From Mesoterricola silvestris (lineage in GTDB: Bacteria > Acidobacteriota > Holophagae > Holophagales > Holophagaceae): DNA of 64,000 bases. Made by a program: the position numbers and the translations under genes. The stretch lies in contig NZ_AP027080.1 of the NCBI RefSeq assembly GCF_030295405.1, forward strand, positions 2,046,001-2,110,000, given 5' to 3'. The notes below the pieces were generated by a model. That model made no database searches, was not told where the DNA came from, and was given only the letters and a program-made list of their open reading frames with translations. Below are positions 1-8,217 of the stretch, piece after piece; position 1 is the stretch's first letter, and the number at the start of each line of letters is the position of its first letter.

Positions 1-1255
1 TGGCCTTCAGGAGGCCGCCCACCTTCTCCAGGTCCGCGGCGGCGTACTGGGGCCACTCGGTGGCGATGAGCAGGGCGTCGGCGCCCCTGCAGGCCTCCAT
101 GAAGTCCGCGGCGTACTCCACCCGGTCCCCCAGCTTGGCCTTGACGTTCTCCATGGCCTCGAAGTCGTGCACCACGACCCGGGCGCCCAGGGACGCGAGG
201 CTGTCGATGAGCTCCATGCTCATGGCCTCGCGGATGTCGTCCGTGTGGGCCTTGAAGGCCAGGCCCCACAGGGCGAACCTGCGCCCCGCCAGCGGCGCGG
301 GGGCCCCCGAGGCGCAATCGTAGTGGGCGCGCACCTTCAGGGCCAGCACCTGCTTCTGGTGGCGGTTGGCCTCCACCGTGGCTTCCAGGGCCCGCAGGGG
401 ATGGGCGTTCTCCCGGCCCACCTTCAGGAGGGCCTGGAGGTCCTTGGGGAAGCAGCTTCCGCCGAATCCGGGGCCGGGGTTCAGGAAGAATTTCCCGATG
501 CGGTGGTCGCTGCCGATGCCCTGCTTGACGAAATCCACGTCCGCGCCCACCTTCTCGCACAGGCCGGCGATCTCGTTGATGAAGCTGATGCGCAGCGCGA
601 GCATGGCGTTGGCGGCGTACTTGGTCAGTTCGGCGCTGGGGGGGTCCATGCGGAGCCACTGGCCGCCGCTGGCCTCCAGGAATTTCCCGTAGAGCCCCTT
701 CATCACGGCGGCGGCATGATCCGTCCTGCAGCCCACCACGACCCGGTCGGGCCGGATGAAATCGTCGATGGCGCATCCCTCGCGCAGGAATTCGGGATTG
801 GACACCACCTCGAAGGGGCGGTCCGTCTTGGCCGCGATGGCCGCGTGCACCCGGGCCGCGGTGCCCACGGGGACGGTGCTCTTGTCCACCACCACGAGGG
901 GCTTGGCGTCCAGGGGGCGCAGGGCCATGGCCGATCCGATGGCGCCGGCCACCGAGAGCACGTACTGCAGGTCCGCGCTGCCGTCCTCGCTCTGGGGCGT
1001 GCCCACGCAGATGAAGGCGGCGTCGGCCGCGGCGATGCCGTCGCTGAGATCGAGGCTGAAGGCCAGGGAACCCGAGGCCTGGTGCCGCGCCAGGAGCTCG
1101 TCCAGGCCCGGCTCGTAGATGGGGGAGACGCCTTCGCGGATCTTGGCGATCTTGCCCGCGTCGTTGTCGATGCCCAGCACGCGGTGCCCGGCTTCCGCGA
1201 AGCCGGCCGCGGCCACAAGGCCCACATATCCAGTGCCGATGACCAGGATCTGCAT
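1..1255 (-). CDS. ugd: UDP-glucose 6-dehydrogenase (3' end cut by window edge)
   Basis: Oxidises UDP-glucose to UDP-glucuronate in two NAD-dependent steps, supplying precursors for surface polysaccharide. The N-terminus reads MQILVIGTGYVGLVAAAGFA, a Rossmann GxGxxG nucleotide site. The central part has NPEFLREG, and the catalytic-cysteine motif GFGGSCFPKD lies near residues 255-265. The last visible residues include ATEWPQ, typical of the C-terminal UDP-binding domain. About 418 codons are present and the frame is still open at base 1, so roughly the last 20-30 residues are missing. The ATG at 1255 follows an AGAGGAAGAG ribosome-binding site. It is divergent from the TolQ-like gene. Family assignment is firm. 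Confidence 0.95.
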   Translation of the reverse strand, partial: MQILVIGTGYVGLVAAAGFAEAGHRVLGIDNDAGKIAKIREGVSPIYEPGLDELLARHQASGSLAFSLDLSDGIAAADAAFICVGTPQSEDGSADLQYVLSVAGAIGSAMALRPLDAKPLVVVDKSTVPVGTAARVHAAIAAKTDRPFEVVSNPEFLREGCAIDDFIRPDRVVVGCRTDHAAAVMKGLYGKFLEASGGQWLRMDPPSAELTKYAANAMLALRISFINEIAGLCEKVGADVDFVKQGIGSDHRIGKFFLNPGPGFGGSCFPKDLQALLKVGRENAHPLRALEATVEANRHQKQVLALKVRAHYDCASGAPAPLAGRRFALWGLAFKAHTDDIREAMSMELIDSLASLGARVVVHDFEAMENVKAKLGDRVEYAADFMEACRGADALLIATEWPQYAAADLEKVGGLLKA

Positions 1256-1340
1256 TCTCTTCCTCTCGCTGTGTGACGGTGTCGCGCAGGGGCGCACCCC
1301 TTCAAGTGTATCCGTTGCCCAACTGGAGCGCGAGCCTTGG

Positions 1341-1346
1341 TAGAAT
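1341..1346 (+). promoter_or_regulatory. Putative -10 box (TAGAAT) for the TolQ-like gene
   Basis: TAGAAT lies 19 bases before the start codon, with a GAAGGAGGAA ribosome-binding site between them. I see no convincing -35 hexamer at 16-18 bp spacing, so this is a weak call based on position and the hexamer alone. Confidence 0.3.
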
Positions 1347-1365
1347 CACCTGCGAAGGAGGAATC

Positions 1366-2067
1366 ATGGCTTACATGGGCCTGATGGCAGGACAGGGTGT
1401 CAACCTTTGGGAAGTGGTGCTCCACGCCGGCACCGTGGCCCGGGTCGTGCTGCTGATCCTGGGGGCCTTCTCCATCACCAGCTGGGTCATCATCGTGCAG
1501 AAGGCGATCCTGCTCAGCCGCAGCAAGGGCGTCACCGACAGCTTCCGGGCCGTGTTCCGCAAGACCACCAATTGGGGCGAGCTCAAGGGCCGCGCCGGCG
1601 AATTCACCATGAGCCCCCTGGTGGGGCTTTTCACCGCGGGCTTTTCCGAAGTGAACTACCAGCTGCGCCCCGCGCCGGGCCCCGCCGGCCAGAAACCCCA
1701 GATCAAGAGCATGGAGGCCGTGGAGCGCTGCCTCCAGCGGGCCTCGGTGGTGGAGATGGGCCGAATGGAGAACTACCTGGGCATCCTGGCCACCATCGCG
1801 GCCGTGAGCCCCTTCGTGGGCCTGTTCGGGACGGTGTGGGGCATCATCGACGCCTTCCACGGCATCGGCACGGCGGGCAACGCCAGCCTCGCCACGGTGG
1901 CCCCCGGCATCTCCGAGGCCCTGGTGGCCACGGCCCTGGGCCTGGTGGCCGCCATCCCCGCCCTGATGGCCTACAACTTCTTCCAGGGCCAGCTCAAGCA
2001 CTGGCAGACGGAGCTGGACGACTTCTCCCTGGAATTCATCGGCGTCTCCGAACGCAACTTCACCTGA
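1366..2067 (+). CDS. MotA/TolQ/ExbB-family proton channel protein
   Basis: Inner-membrane proton-channel subunit of 233 residues that would energise a TonB-, Tol- or motor-type complex. One hydrophobic helix lies near residues 22-42. A conserved C-terminal pair includes PFVGLFGTVWGIIDAF and GISEALVATALGLVAAIPALMAYNFF, the family signature. The ATG at 1366 is chosen because of the GAAGGAGGAA site 4 bases upstream; an upstream in-frame ATG at 1273 lacks one. A TolR/ExbD partner would normally follow, but the next gene, overlapping by one base, is a DUF309 protein. TolQ, ExbB and a generic orphan channel cannot be told apart here. Confidence 0.85.
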   Translation: MAYMGLMAGQGVNLWEVVLHAGTVARVVLLILGAFSITSWVIIVQKAILLSRSKGVTDSFRAVFRKTTNWGELKGRAGEFTMSPLVGLFTAGFSEVNYQLRPAPGPAGQKPQIKSMEAVERCLQRASVVEMGRMENYLGILATIAAVSPFVGLFGTVWGIIDAFHGIGTAGNASLATVAPGISEALVATALGLVAAIPALMAYNFFQGQLKHWQTELDDFSLEFIGVSERNFT

Positions 2068-2843
2068 TGACCTGCGGCCCGCGCACCCCCGTCTTCTGGC
2101 AGCGCCAGCCCGGGCTGCCCCGGCCGGTCCTTGGTTTCCTGCGCTCCCGCCTGGAGGCGGCCCTGGCCGACCCCGCGGACCGGGCGCTCCTGGCCTGGCC
2201 CACGGTCCTGGGCGCGCCCCGGGTGCGGGAGGAATTCCCCGGGGGCCTCCCCGAGGCCGAGCTGCTGGCCCGGGCCGCCGCCATGCTGCCCCAGGAGGAT
2301 CCGGAGCGGGCCTGGCGGGACGTCCTGGCCCGCTTCCCGGACACCGCCGACCGCGGTCCGGGGGGCTGGGTCCCCCACCGCATCTGGGATCCCCTCTCCT
2401 CCCTGGTGAGCCTGCGCAGCGGCGTGACCCTCCTGGCCCTCCTGGGCCTGCCCGGAGGCGACCGGTATCCGCTGGCCGCGGGGGTGTCCCTGTTCAACGC
2501 GGCGCTCTTCCACGAGTGCCACGACGCCCTGGAGCCCCTGTGGCTGGAGGCCGAGGGGCCCCTGCGCGGCGGCCTCCAGGGCCTCATCCTCATGGCCGCC
2601 GGCCACCACCACCTGCAGGTGCAGAACGCCCCGGGCATGGCCGGCCTCCTGGAGGACGCGGTGGAGGCCCTGGGCGGCGGGGACGCGCTGGCTACCCCCT
2701 GGGGCACCGTTTCGTACGGGGCCGCCCTGGACCTGGTGCGGGAGCGGCTGGCGGCCCTGGACGACGAATTCGGCGAGCGGGCCGAGGAACCCCCCTGGGA
2801 ACGGTTGTGGGCCCTCGACCGGCCGGAATGGGAGCTGACGTGA
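2067..2843 (+). CDS. DUF309 domain protein
   Basis: Protein of 258 residues. Its core carries the DUF309 signature LFNAALFHECHDALEPLW (around residues 146-163), followed by GGLQGLILMAAGHHH, giving a His/Glu-rich helical bundle. No biochemical function is established for the family as far as I know. The N-terminal 130 residues are an extension I do not recognise. The start ATG overlaps the previous stop (TGATG), and the stop overlaps the GTG start of nadB, so translational coupling in one operon is likely. Confidence 0.75.
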   Translation: MTCGPRTPVFWQRQPGLPRPVLGFLRSRLEAALADPADRALLAWPTVLGAPRVREEFPGGLPEAELLARAAAMLPQEDPERAWRDVLARFPDTADRGPGGWVPHRIWDPLSSLVSLRSGVTLLALLGLPGGDRYPLAAGVSLFNAALFHECHDALEPLWLEAEGPLRGGLQGLILMAAGHHHLQVQNAPGMAGLLEDAVEALGGGDALATPWGTVSYGAALDLVRERLAALDDEFGERAEEPPWERLWALDRPEWELT

Positions 2844-4408
2844 TCACCTGCGACGTACTGGTTCTGGGCGGCGGCATCGCCGGGTGTTCGGCGGCGCTGC
2901 GGGCCGCGGAACTGGGCGCCGACGTGGTGGTGGTGGCCAAGGATTCCCTGGGGGAGTCCAACACGGCCTACGCCCAGGGCGGCATCATCGGCATGCCGCC
3001 CCCGGACGCCCACGATTCCGCCGAGCTGCTCGCCTCGGACGTGGAGGCCGCCGGCGCCGGGCTCTGCAAGCCCGAGGCCGTGGCCCTGCTGGCCGAGCAG
3101 GGACCCATCCTCTGCCGGGAATTCCTCTGGAAGCAGGTGGGGGTGGACTTCGACCACACCGGCGCCCTGGAGCCCGAGCCCACCGCCGAGGCCGCCCACA
3201 GCGCGAGGCGCATCTGGCACGTGAAGGACGCCACGGGCCGCGCCATCCAGACCGCCCTCACCGCCAAGGTGCGCGCCCATCCCCGGATCCGCATCTTCGA
3301 GAGCCACTCCCTGGTGGACCTGCTCACGGTGCCCCACCACAGCCGCGACCCCCGGCGGGTCTACGACCCCATCCAGGTGTGGGGCGCCTACGGCCTGGCC
3401 CCGGACGGCCAGGTGCGCATGTGCCTGGCCCGGCGCACCATCCTGGCCACGGGCGGCCTGGGCTACCTCTACCTCCACACCAGCAACCCCGCCTCCGCCA
3501 CCGGGGACGGCCTGGCCGCGGCGTACCGGGCCTCGGCCCGCATCGTGAACTGCGAGTACGTGCAGTTCCACCCCACCACCCTCTACGTCCCCGGACGGCC
3601 CCGGACCCTGCTCACCGAGGCCCTGCGCGGCGAGGGCGCCCACCTGGTCAACGGCGCGGGGGAGCGCTTCATGTCGAAGTACGCGCCCGAAGGGCTGGAG
3701 CTGGCCCCCCGGGACGTGGTGAGCCGGGCCATCTTCCAGGAGATGGCCGCCACGGGCGAGCCCTGCATGTACCTGGACCTGGAGCCCCTCAAGGCCCGCC
3801 TGGACCTGGAGGCGCGGTTCCCCACGGTGCTGGCCACCTGCCGCAAGGCGGGCCTGGAGCCCCTGGCCCAGCCCATCCCCGTGGTGCCCGCCGCCCACTA
3901 CTTCTGCGGCGGCGTGGCGGTGGACCTGGACGGCAGGGCCAGCCTCCCGGGGCTCTTCGCCGTGGGCGAGGTGTCCTGCACCGGGGTGCACGGGGCCAAC
4001 CGCCTCGCCTCCTCCTCCCTCCTGGAGGGCCTGGTGTGGGGCTACCGCGCCGGCGAGGCCTGCGCCACGGAAAGCCGCGACACCGCGCTGCCGGACCCGG
4101 ATTCCCTGGAGGCCTGGAAGCCCGTGCCCCCGGGCCCCGAGCCCGACCCGCTCCTGATCGAGCAGGACTGGACCAGCATCCGCACCACCCTCTGGAACTA
4201 CGCGGGCATCGTGCGCACCCGGGACCGGCTCCTGCGGGGCAGGGGCGACATGGGCTACCTCTACCACCGCATCGAGGCCTTCTACCGCGCGGCGCCCCTG
4301 TCCCGGAGCCTGCTGGAGCTGCGCAACGGCATCCTCTGCGCGCGGCTCATCTTCAAGGCGGCGCTGCAGAACCCCGAATCCCGGGGCTGCCACTACCGTC
4401 TGGACTGA
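2840..4408 (+). CDS. nadB: L-aspartate oxidase
   Basis: FAD enzyme that oxidises L-aspartate to iminoaspartate, the first step of de novo NAD synthesis. 522 residues. Visible features are the N-terminal FAD motif LVLGGGIAGCSAAL, the region HSARRIWHVKDATG, the substrate/flavin region YVQFHPTTLY with GERFMSKY, and the C-terminal flavin motif GVHGANRLASSSLLEGLV. The GTG start at 2840 has GGAG five bases upstream and overlaps the upstream stop; an in-frame ATG at 2828 is the alternative. The longer succinate dehydrogenase subunit is excluded by length and the HGANRLASSSLLE form. nadA and nadC are not in the window. Confidence 0.93.
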   Translation: MITCDVLVLGGGIAGCSAALRAAELGADVVVVAKDSLGESNTAYAQGGIIGMPPPDAHDSAELLASDVEAAGAGLCKPEAVALLAEQGPILCREFLWKQVGVDFDHTGALEPEPTAEAAHSARRIWHVKDATGRAIQTALTAKVRAHPRIRIFESHSLVDLLTVPHHSRDPRRVYDPIQVWGAYGLAPDGQVRMCLARRTILATGGLGYLYLHTSNPASATGDGLAAAYRASARIVNCEYVQFHPTTLYVPGRPRTLLTEALRGEGAHLVNGAGERFMSKYAPEGLELAPRDVVSRAIFQEMAATGEPCMYLDLEPLKARLDLEARFPTVLATCRKAGLEPLAQPIPVVPAAHYFCGGVAVDLDGRASLPGLFAVGEVSCTGVHGANRLASSSLLEGLVWGYRAGEACATESRDTALPDPDSLEAWKPVPPGPEPDPLLIEQDWTSIRTTLWNYAGIVRTRDRLLRGRGDMGYLYHRIEAFYRAAPLSRSLLELRNGILCARLIFKAALQNPESRGCHYRLD

Positions 4409-4443
4409 ACCGGGTTTCCTTGGTTTACTGGAGGATCAACCCT

Positions 4444-4463
4444 GGGGTCCTCGGGTGGACCCC
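4444..4463 (+). other. Hairpin in the nadB-ileS gap
   Basis: A perfect 7-bp stem, GGGGTCC paired with GGACCCC, around the loop TCGGGT. It lies in the 74-base gap between the nadB stop and the ileS start, 19 bases before the ileS GTG. No T-run follows, so it is not a standard intrinsic terminator. It may be a processing or translation-control element. Confidence 0.4.
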
Positions 4464-4482
4464 CTTAGCGCACGAGGGCGCC

Positions 4483-7269
4483 GTGGCCGACTCGACCAGG
4501 AAACGCTATACCGTTTTTCTTCCCCGCACCGATTTCCCCATGAAGGCGGATCTCCCCCAGCGGGAACCCAAGCGGCTCGAGAAGTGGAAGGCCGAAGGCC
4601 TCTACGCCCGGGTCGAGGCCCGCAGGAGGGCCGACAACGCCGCCGGCAGGGGCAAGGGCCGCAGGATCCTCCACGACGGCCCCCCCTACGCCAACGGCGC
4701 CATCCACATCGGCCACGCCCTCAACAAGATCCTCAAGGACATGGTGGTCAAGTCCCTGTGGCTGGACGGGTACGAATCCCCGTACATCCCCGGCTGGGAC
4801 TGCCACGGCCTTCCCATCGAGCACGCCGTGGAGCGCGACCTGGGCCCCAAGCGCCGGGAGATGAGCCGCGCCGATTTCCTGGCCCGGTGCCGGGTCTACG
4901 CCCAGAAGTGGATCGATTCCCAGCGCACCGGCTTCCAGCGCCTGGGCGTCCTGGGCGTCTGGGAGGATCCCTACGTCACCATGCAGCCCCGCTACGAGGC
5001 CGACGTGGTGCGGCTCCTGGCCAGGCTCTTCGAGTGCGGGGCCGTCACCCGCAAGCTCAAGGTGGTGCACTGGAGCTACGGCGCCCGCACCGCCCTGGCC
5101 GAGGCCGAGGTGGAGTACGCCGACAAGACCAGTCCCGCGATCACCGTGGCCTTCCCGGTGCCCGACGCCGAGGCCCGGCGCATGAACCTGCCCACGCCCC
5201 TGGACCTGCCCATCTGGACCACCACCCCCTGGACCCTGCCCAGCAACCTCGCCATCGCCATGCACCCGGAAATGGAGTACGCCGTGGTGCAGGCCGGGGA
5301 GCGCCACTACCTGGTGGCCGTGGCCCTCCAGGAGGACTTCCAGCGCCGCCTGGGCCTGCCCTTCCACGTGAAGGAGATCCGCAAGGGCAAGGCCTTCCAG
5401 AGCCTCAAGGCCCGCCACGCCTGGCTGGACCGCGAAAGCCCGGTGCTGCTCGCCGACTACGTCACCGCCGACACCGGCACGGGCCTGGTGCACACGGCCC
5501 CCGACCACGGCGTGGACGACTTCAACCTCGCCCACCACCTGGGCCTCCTGCAGCTGGTGGGTCCCGACGGGCGCTTCACGGCCGAGGTGAACGACCCCGA
5601 GCTGGAAGGCAAGAACATCTTCGACACCAATGCCCTGGTGGTGGAGCGCCTGCGCAGCTCCGGCGCCCTCCTCCACGACGAGATGCTCACCCACAGCTAC
5701 CCCCACTGCTGGCGCACCAAGACGCCCATCTTCTTCCGGGCGACGGAACAGTGGTTCATCACCATGGACGACGAGCTCACCGGCAAGGGCAAGACGCTCC
5801 GCGAGCTGGGCCTGGAGGGCGTGGACAGCACCCGCTGGGTCCCCGCCCAGGGCCGCAACCGCATCCACGCCATGATCGCGGGACGCCCGGACTGGTGCAT
5901 CTCCCGCCAGCGCGCCTGGGGCACGCCCCTGACCGTGCTGCGCTGCACCGAGTGCGGCGAGCCCCTGGCCACCGCCGACATCTTCGCCAAGGCCGCCGCG
6001 GCCATCGAGGCCGGCGGCGTGGAGGCCTGGGCCGACCTGCCCCTGGAGCAGCTCAAGCCCGCGGGCGCCGTGTGCGCCAAGTGCGGCGCCGACGCCTTCG
6101 CCAAGGAGACCGACATCCTGGACGTGTGGATCGACTCCGGCGTCAGCGCCGCCGTCGTGTGCGACACCCATCCCGAGCTGAGCCGCGAGGACTACGGCAA
6201 GTTCATCTACCTGGAGGGCTCGGACCAGCACCGGGGCTGGTTCCACTCCTCGCTGCTCTTCAACCTCGCGGCCACGGGCGACAAGCCCTACGACACCGTC
6301 GTCACCCACGGCTTCGTGCTCGACGGCAAGGGCCAGAAGATGAGCAAGAGCCTGGGCAACACCGTGACCCCCGAGGAGATCATGAAGACCCTGGGGGCCG
6401 ACATCCTCCGGTGGTGGACGGCCTCCGTGGACTACAACGAGGACGTGCGCATCTCCAAGGAGATCCTGGAGCGCTCCGCCGACGCCTACCGGAAGATCCG
6501 CAACACCCTGCGCTTCCTCCTGGGCGCCCTGGCGGATTTCGATCCCGCCGTCGACGCGGTGCCCGAAAAGGACTTCTCGCCCCTGGACGCCTGGGTGTGG
6601 GGGGCCTTCGGCGACATGGCCGACCAGGTCACCGACGCCTTCCGGCACTACCGTTTCATGGACGCCGCCCAGGCCCTGCACGCCTTCTGCCAGTTGGAAC
6701 TCTCCGGCCAGTACTTCGAGATCATCAAGGACCGCCTGTACTGCGACGCCCCCGGCTCCGCCCGGCGCAGGAGCTGCCGCACCCTGTGCTGGAAGCTCGC
6801 CCAGGGCCTCTCGGCCCTCCTGGCGCCCATCCTCACCTTCACAGCCGACGAGGTGTGGGAGAACATCCCCGGCACCACGGATTCGGTCTTCGAGCAGCGC
6901 TTCCCCCAGGGCACGCCCCACCCGGCGTCGGCCGACTGGAACCGCTTCTGGGAGATCCGCCAGGCCGTGCACGCCGCCATGGAGCCCCACCGGGCCGCCA
7001 AGACCATCGGCACCAGCCTGGACGCCCAGGTCACCCTGCGGCTTCCCGACGCCGACCTGGCCCTCCTGGGGCGCCTGGGCGAGGATCCCCAGGACCTCCT
7101 GGTCATCGGCGGCCTCGAGCTGCAGTCCGCCCCCGACCTCGAGGTGGCCGTCGCCGCCCACGCCGGCGTCAAGTGCCCCCGCTGCTGGAACCACAAGGGC
7201 GGTGCAGGGCAGGGCGAGGACGCCGACCTGTGTCCCCGGTGCTGGGACGTGGTGCGGACCCAGGCATGA
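4483..7269 (+). CDS. ileS: Isoleucyl-tRNA synthetase
   Basis: Class I aminoacyl-tRNA synthetase charging tRNA-Ile, 928 residues. The HIGH motif is in GAIHIGHALNKIL (about residues 71-83) and the KMSKS loop is in GQKMSKSLGN (about 618). The editing domain lies between them. C-terminal zinc-binding CPRCW repeats (CPRCWNHKG and CPRCWDVV) end the protein. The GTG at 4483 is preferred because the product then begins ADSTRKRYTVFLPRTDFPMKA, matching the family N-terminus, with GAGGG upstream. The stop overlaps the lspA start (ATGA), the common ileS-lspA pairing. Confidence 0.96.
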   Translation: MADSTRKRYTVFLPRTDFPMKADLPQREPKRLEKWKAEGLYARVEARRRADNAAGRGKGRRILHDGPPYANGAIHIGHALNKILKDMVVKSLWLDGYESPYIPGWDCHGLPIEHAVERDLGPKRREMSRADFLARCRVYAQKWIDSQRTGFQRLGVLGVWEDPYVTMQPRYEADVVRLLARLFECGAVTRKLKVVHWSYGARTALAEAEVEYADKTSPAITVAFPVPDAEARRMNLPTPLDLPIWTTTPWTLPSNLAIAMHPEMEYAVVQAGERHYLVAVALQEDFQRRLGLPFHVKEIRKGKAFQSLKARHAWLDRESPVLLADYVTADTGTGLVHTAPDHGVDDFNLAHHLGLLQLVGPDGRFTAEVNDPELEGKNIFDTNALVVERLRSSGALLHDEMLTHSYPHCWRTKTPIFFRATEQWFITMDDELTGKGKTLRELGLEGVDSTRWVPAQGRNRIHAMIAGRPDWCISRQRAWGTPLTVLRCTECGEPLATADIFAKAAAAIEAGGVEAWADLPLEQLKPAGAVCAKCGADAFAKETDILDVWIDSGVSAAVVCDTHPELSREDYGKFIYLEGSDQHRGWFHSSLLFNLAATGDKPYDTVVTHGFVLDGKGQKMSKSLGNTVTPEEIMKTLGADILRWWTASVDYNEDVRISKEILERSADAYRKIRNTLRFLLGALADFDPAVDAVPEKDFSPLDAWVWGAFGDMADQVTDAFRHYRFMDAAQALHAFCQLELSGQYFEIIKDRLYCDAPGSARRRSCRTLCWKLAQGLSALLAPILTFTADEVWENIPGTTDSVFEQRFPQGTPHPASADWNRFWEIRQAVHAAMEPHRAAKTIGTSLDAQVTLRLPDADLALLGRLGEDPQDLLVIGGLELQSAPDLEVAVAAHAGVKCPRCWNHKGGAGQGEDADLCPRCWDVVRTQA

Positions 7270-7763
7270 ACCGCCGCCTGCCCTGGCTCCTCCTCCCCGC
7301 GGCCGCCCTGGCCGCGGACATCGCCTCCAAGGCCTGGATCCTGGGCCTGCTCGCGCAGCGGGGCACCCAGGTGGTCATCCCGGGCTTCTTCAGCCTGACC
7401 CTGGGCTACAACCCCGGCGCCATCTTCGGCACCCTGGGCGGGGCCCCGCCCCGGGTGCGCACGGCCATCTTCGTCGTCGCCGGCATCGCCGCCGTCCTGT
7501 ACTTCGGCTGGGAGTTCCTGCGGGAATCCACCCCCACCCTCCAGCGCGTGGCCCTGGGCCTCGTCCTGGGCGGGGCCCTGGGCAACGGCCTGGACCGCTT
7601 CCGCCACGGCGCCGTGGTGGACTTCCTGGATTTCGAATTCTGGGGCTGGCACTACTGGACCTTCAACCTCGCCGACAGCTTCATCGTCTGCGGGGGCGTG
7701 CTCCTGGGCATCACCCTGCTCCGGGCCGCCCTGCGGGCGAAGGCCGGGAATCCGCAGGAATAG
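7266..7763 (+). CDS. lspA: Lipoprotein signal peptidase (signal peptidase II)
   Basis: Integral-membrane aspartyl protease that removes signal peptides from prolipoproteins after lipidation. 165 residues, the usual length, with four hydrophobic segments. Family motifs are YNPGAIFG, the first catalytic-Asp box GNGLDRFRHGAVVDF, and the second, FNLADSFI. It is translationally coupled to ileS by a 4-base overlap. At least one likely client, a lipoprotein-type signal, is in the window (gene at 60672). Confidence 0.95.
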   Translation: MNRRLPWLLLPAAALAADIASKAWILGLLAQRGTQVVIPGFFSLTLGYNPGAIFGTLGGAPPRVRTAIFVVAGIAAVLYFGWEFLRESTPTLQRVALGLVLGGALGNGLDRFRHGAVVDFLDFEFWGWHYWTFNLADSFIVCGGVLLGITLLRAALRAKAGNPQE

Positions 7764-7822
7764 GCCGCTTCCTGGGGCGAAGGGATCCGCGGACGCGTTC
7801 CGCCTGAACGGCGTATCCAGGC

Positions 7823-7900
7823 GGGTTCCGGGAAGGGGCTCGAACGCCCAGGCGCAGCGTGCTCGGCGTAATGGTTTATTACTCGCCCTTACCGGAACCC
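7823..7900. repeat. Imperfect inverted repeat downstream of lspA
   Basis: GGGTTCCGGGAAGGG at 7823-7837 pairs with CCCTTACCGGAACCC at 7886-7900 (14 of 15), enclosing about 48 bases. It is in the 454-base gap between lspA and the chemotaxis operon. It could end lspA transcription, but no T-run follows. Apart from this and the promoter at 8055, I see no gene in 7764-8217. Bases 8030-8140 form a local AT-rich island. Confidence 0.35.
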
Positions 7901-8054
7901 CACACCCGGTTGCGGGGCGCCACCGCTATTCCCGTCCGTCTACACCGTCCACCCGGGAACCGCCTTTTCCCGCACCCCCTTTGGCGCTGAAGCCTCCCCC
8001 TGGCCCATGATTCCGAAGGCCCCGGGGGGAAAATAAAATTAGTTTTATGGCTAT

Positions 8055-8081
8055 TAAAGTTTCGTATTCCAAGGCCGATAG
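8055..8081 (+). promoter_or_regulatory. Sigma-28 (FliA) promoter of the chemotaxis operon
   Basis: TAAAGTTT at 8055-8062, an 11-base spacer, then GCCGATAG at 8074-8081. The enterobacterial FliA consensus is TAAAGTTT-N11-GCCGATAA, so 15 of 16 consensus bases match at exact spacing. It lies about 137 bases before the chemoreceptor start in an AT-rich island of an otherwise GC-rich region. It puts the operon under flagellar late-gene control. Confidence 0.88.
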
Positions 8082-8217
8082 GGTTTATTACCTCAATCGT
8101 GAATAAGACGAGGTGATATTGAGCCTTTTTCTCAACTATGGGAACCCAGCCATGGCAGGCGGAGTGCGGGCCGGCATGGCACGTGAAGCTTCTTAACCCA
8201 TCCTCATGAGGTGGTCC

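Noticed and set aside
60-323. Short plus-strand frames inside the first 1.2 kb
   Set aside because: They are opposite the UDP-glucose dehydrogenase reading frame and have no domain or ribosome-binding support.
4409-4482. T-box riboswitch upstream of ileS (GGGTGGA resembles part of the T-box motif)
   Set aside because: The gap is only 74 bases, no specifier loop or antiterminator pairing can be drawn, and the GGGTGG is part of a simple hairpin.
7764-8054. Small RNA or tRNA-like gene downstream of lspA
   Set aside because: An inverted repeat and short stems are present but no cloverleaf, conserved RNA motif or terminator with T-run could be assembled.
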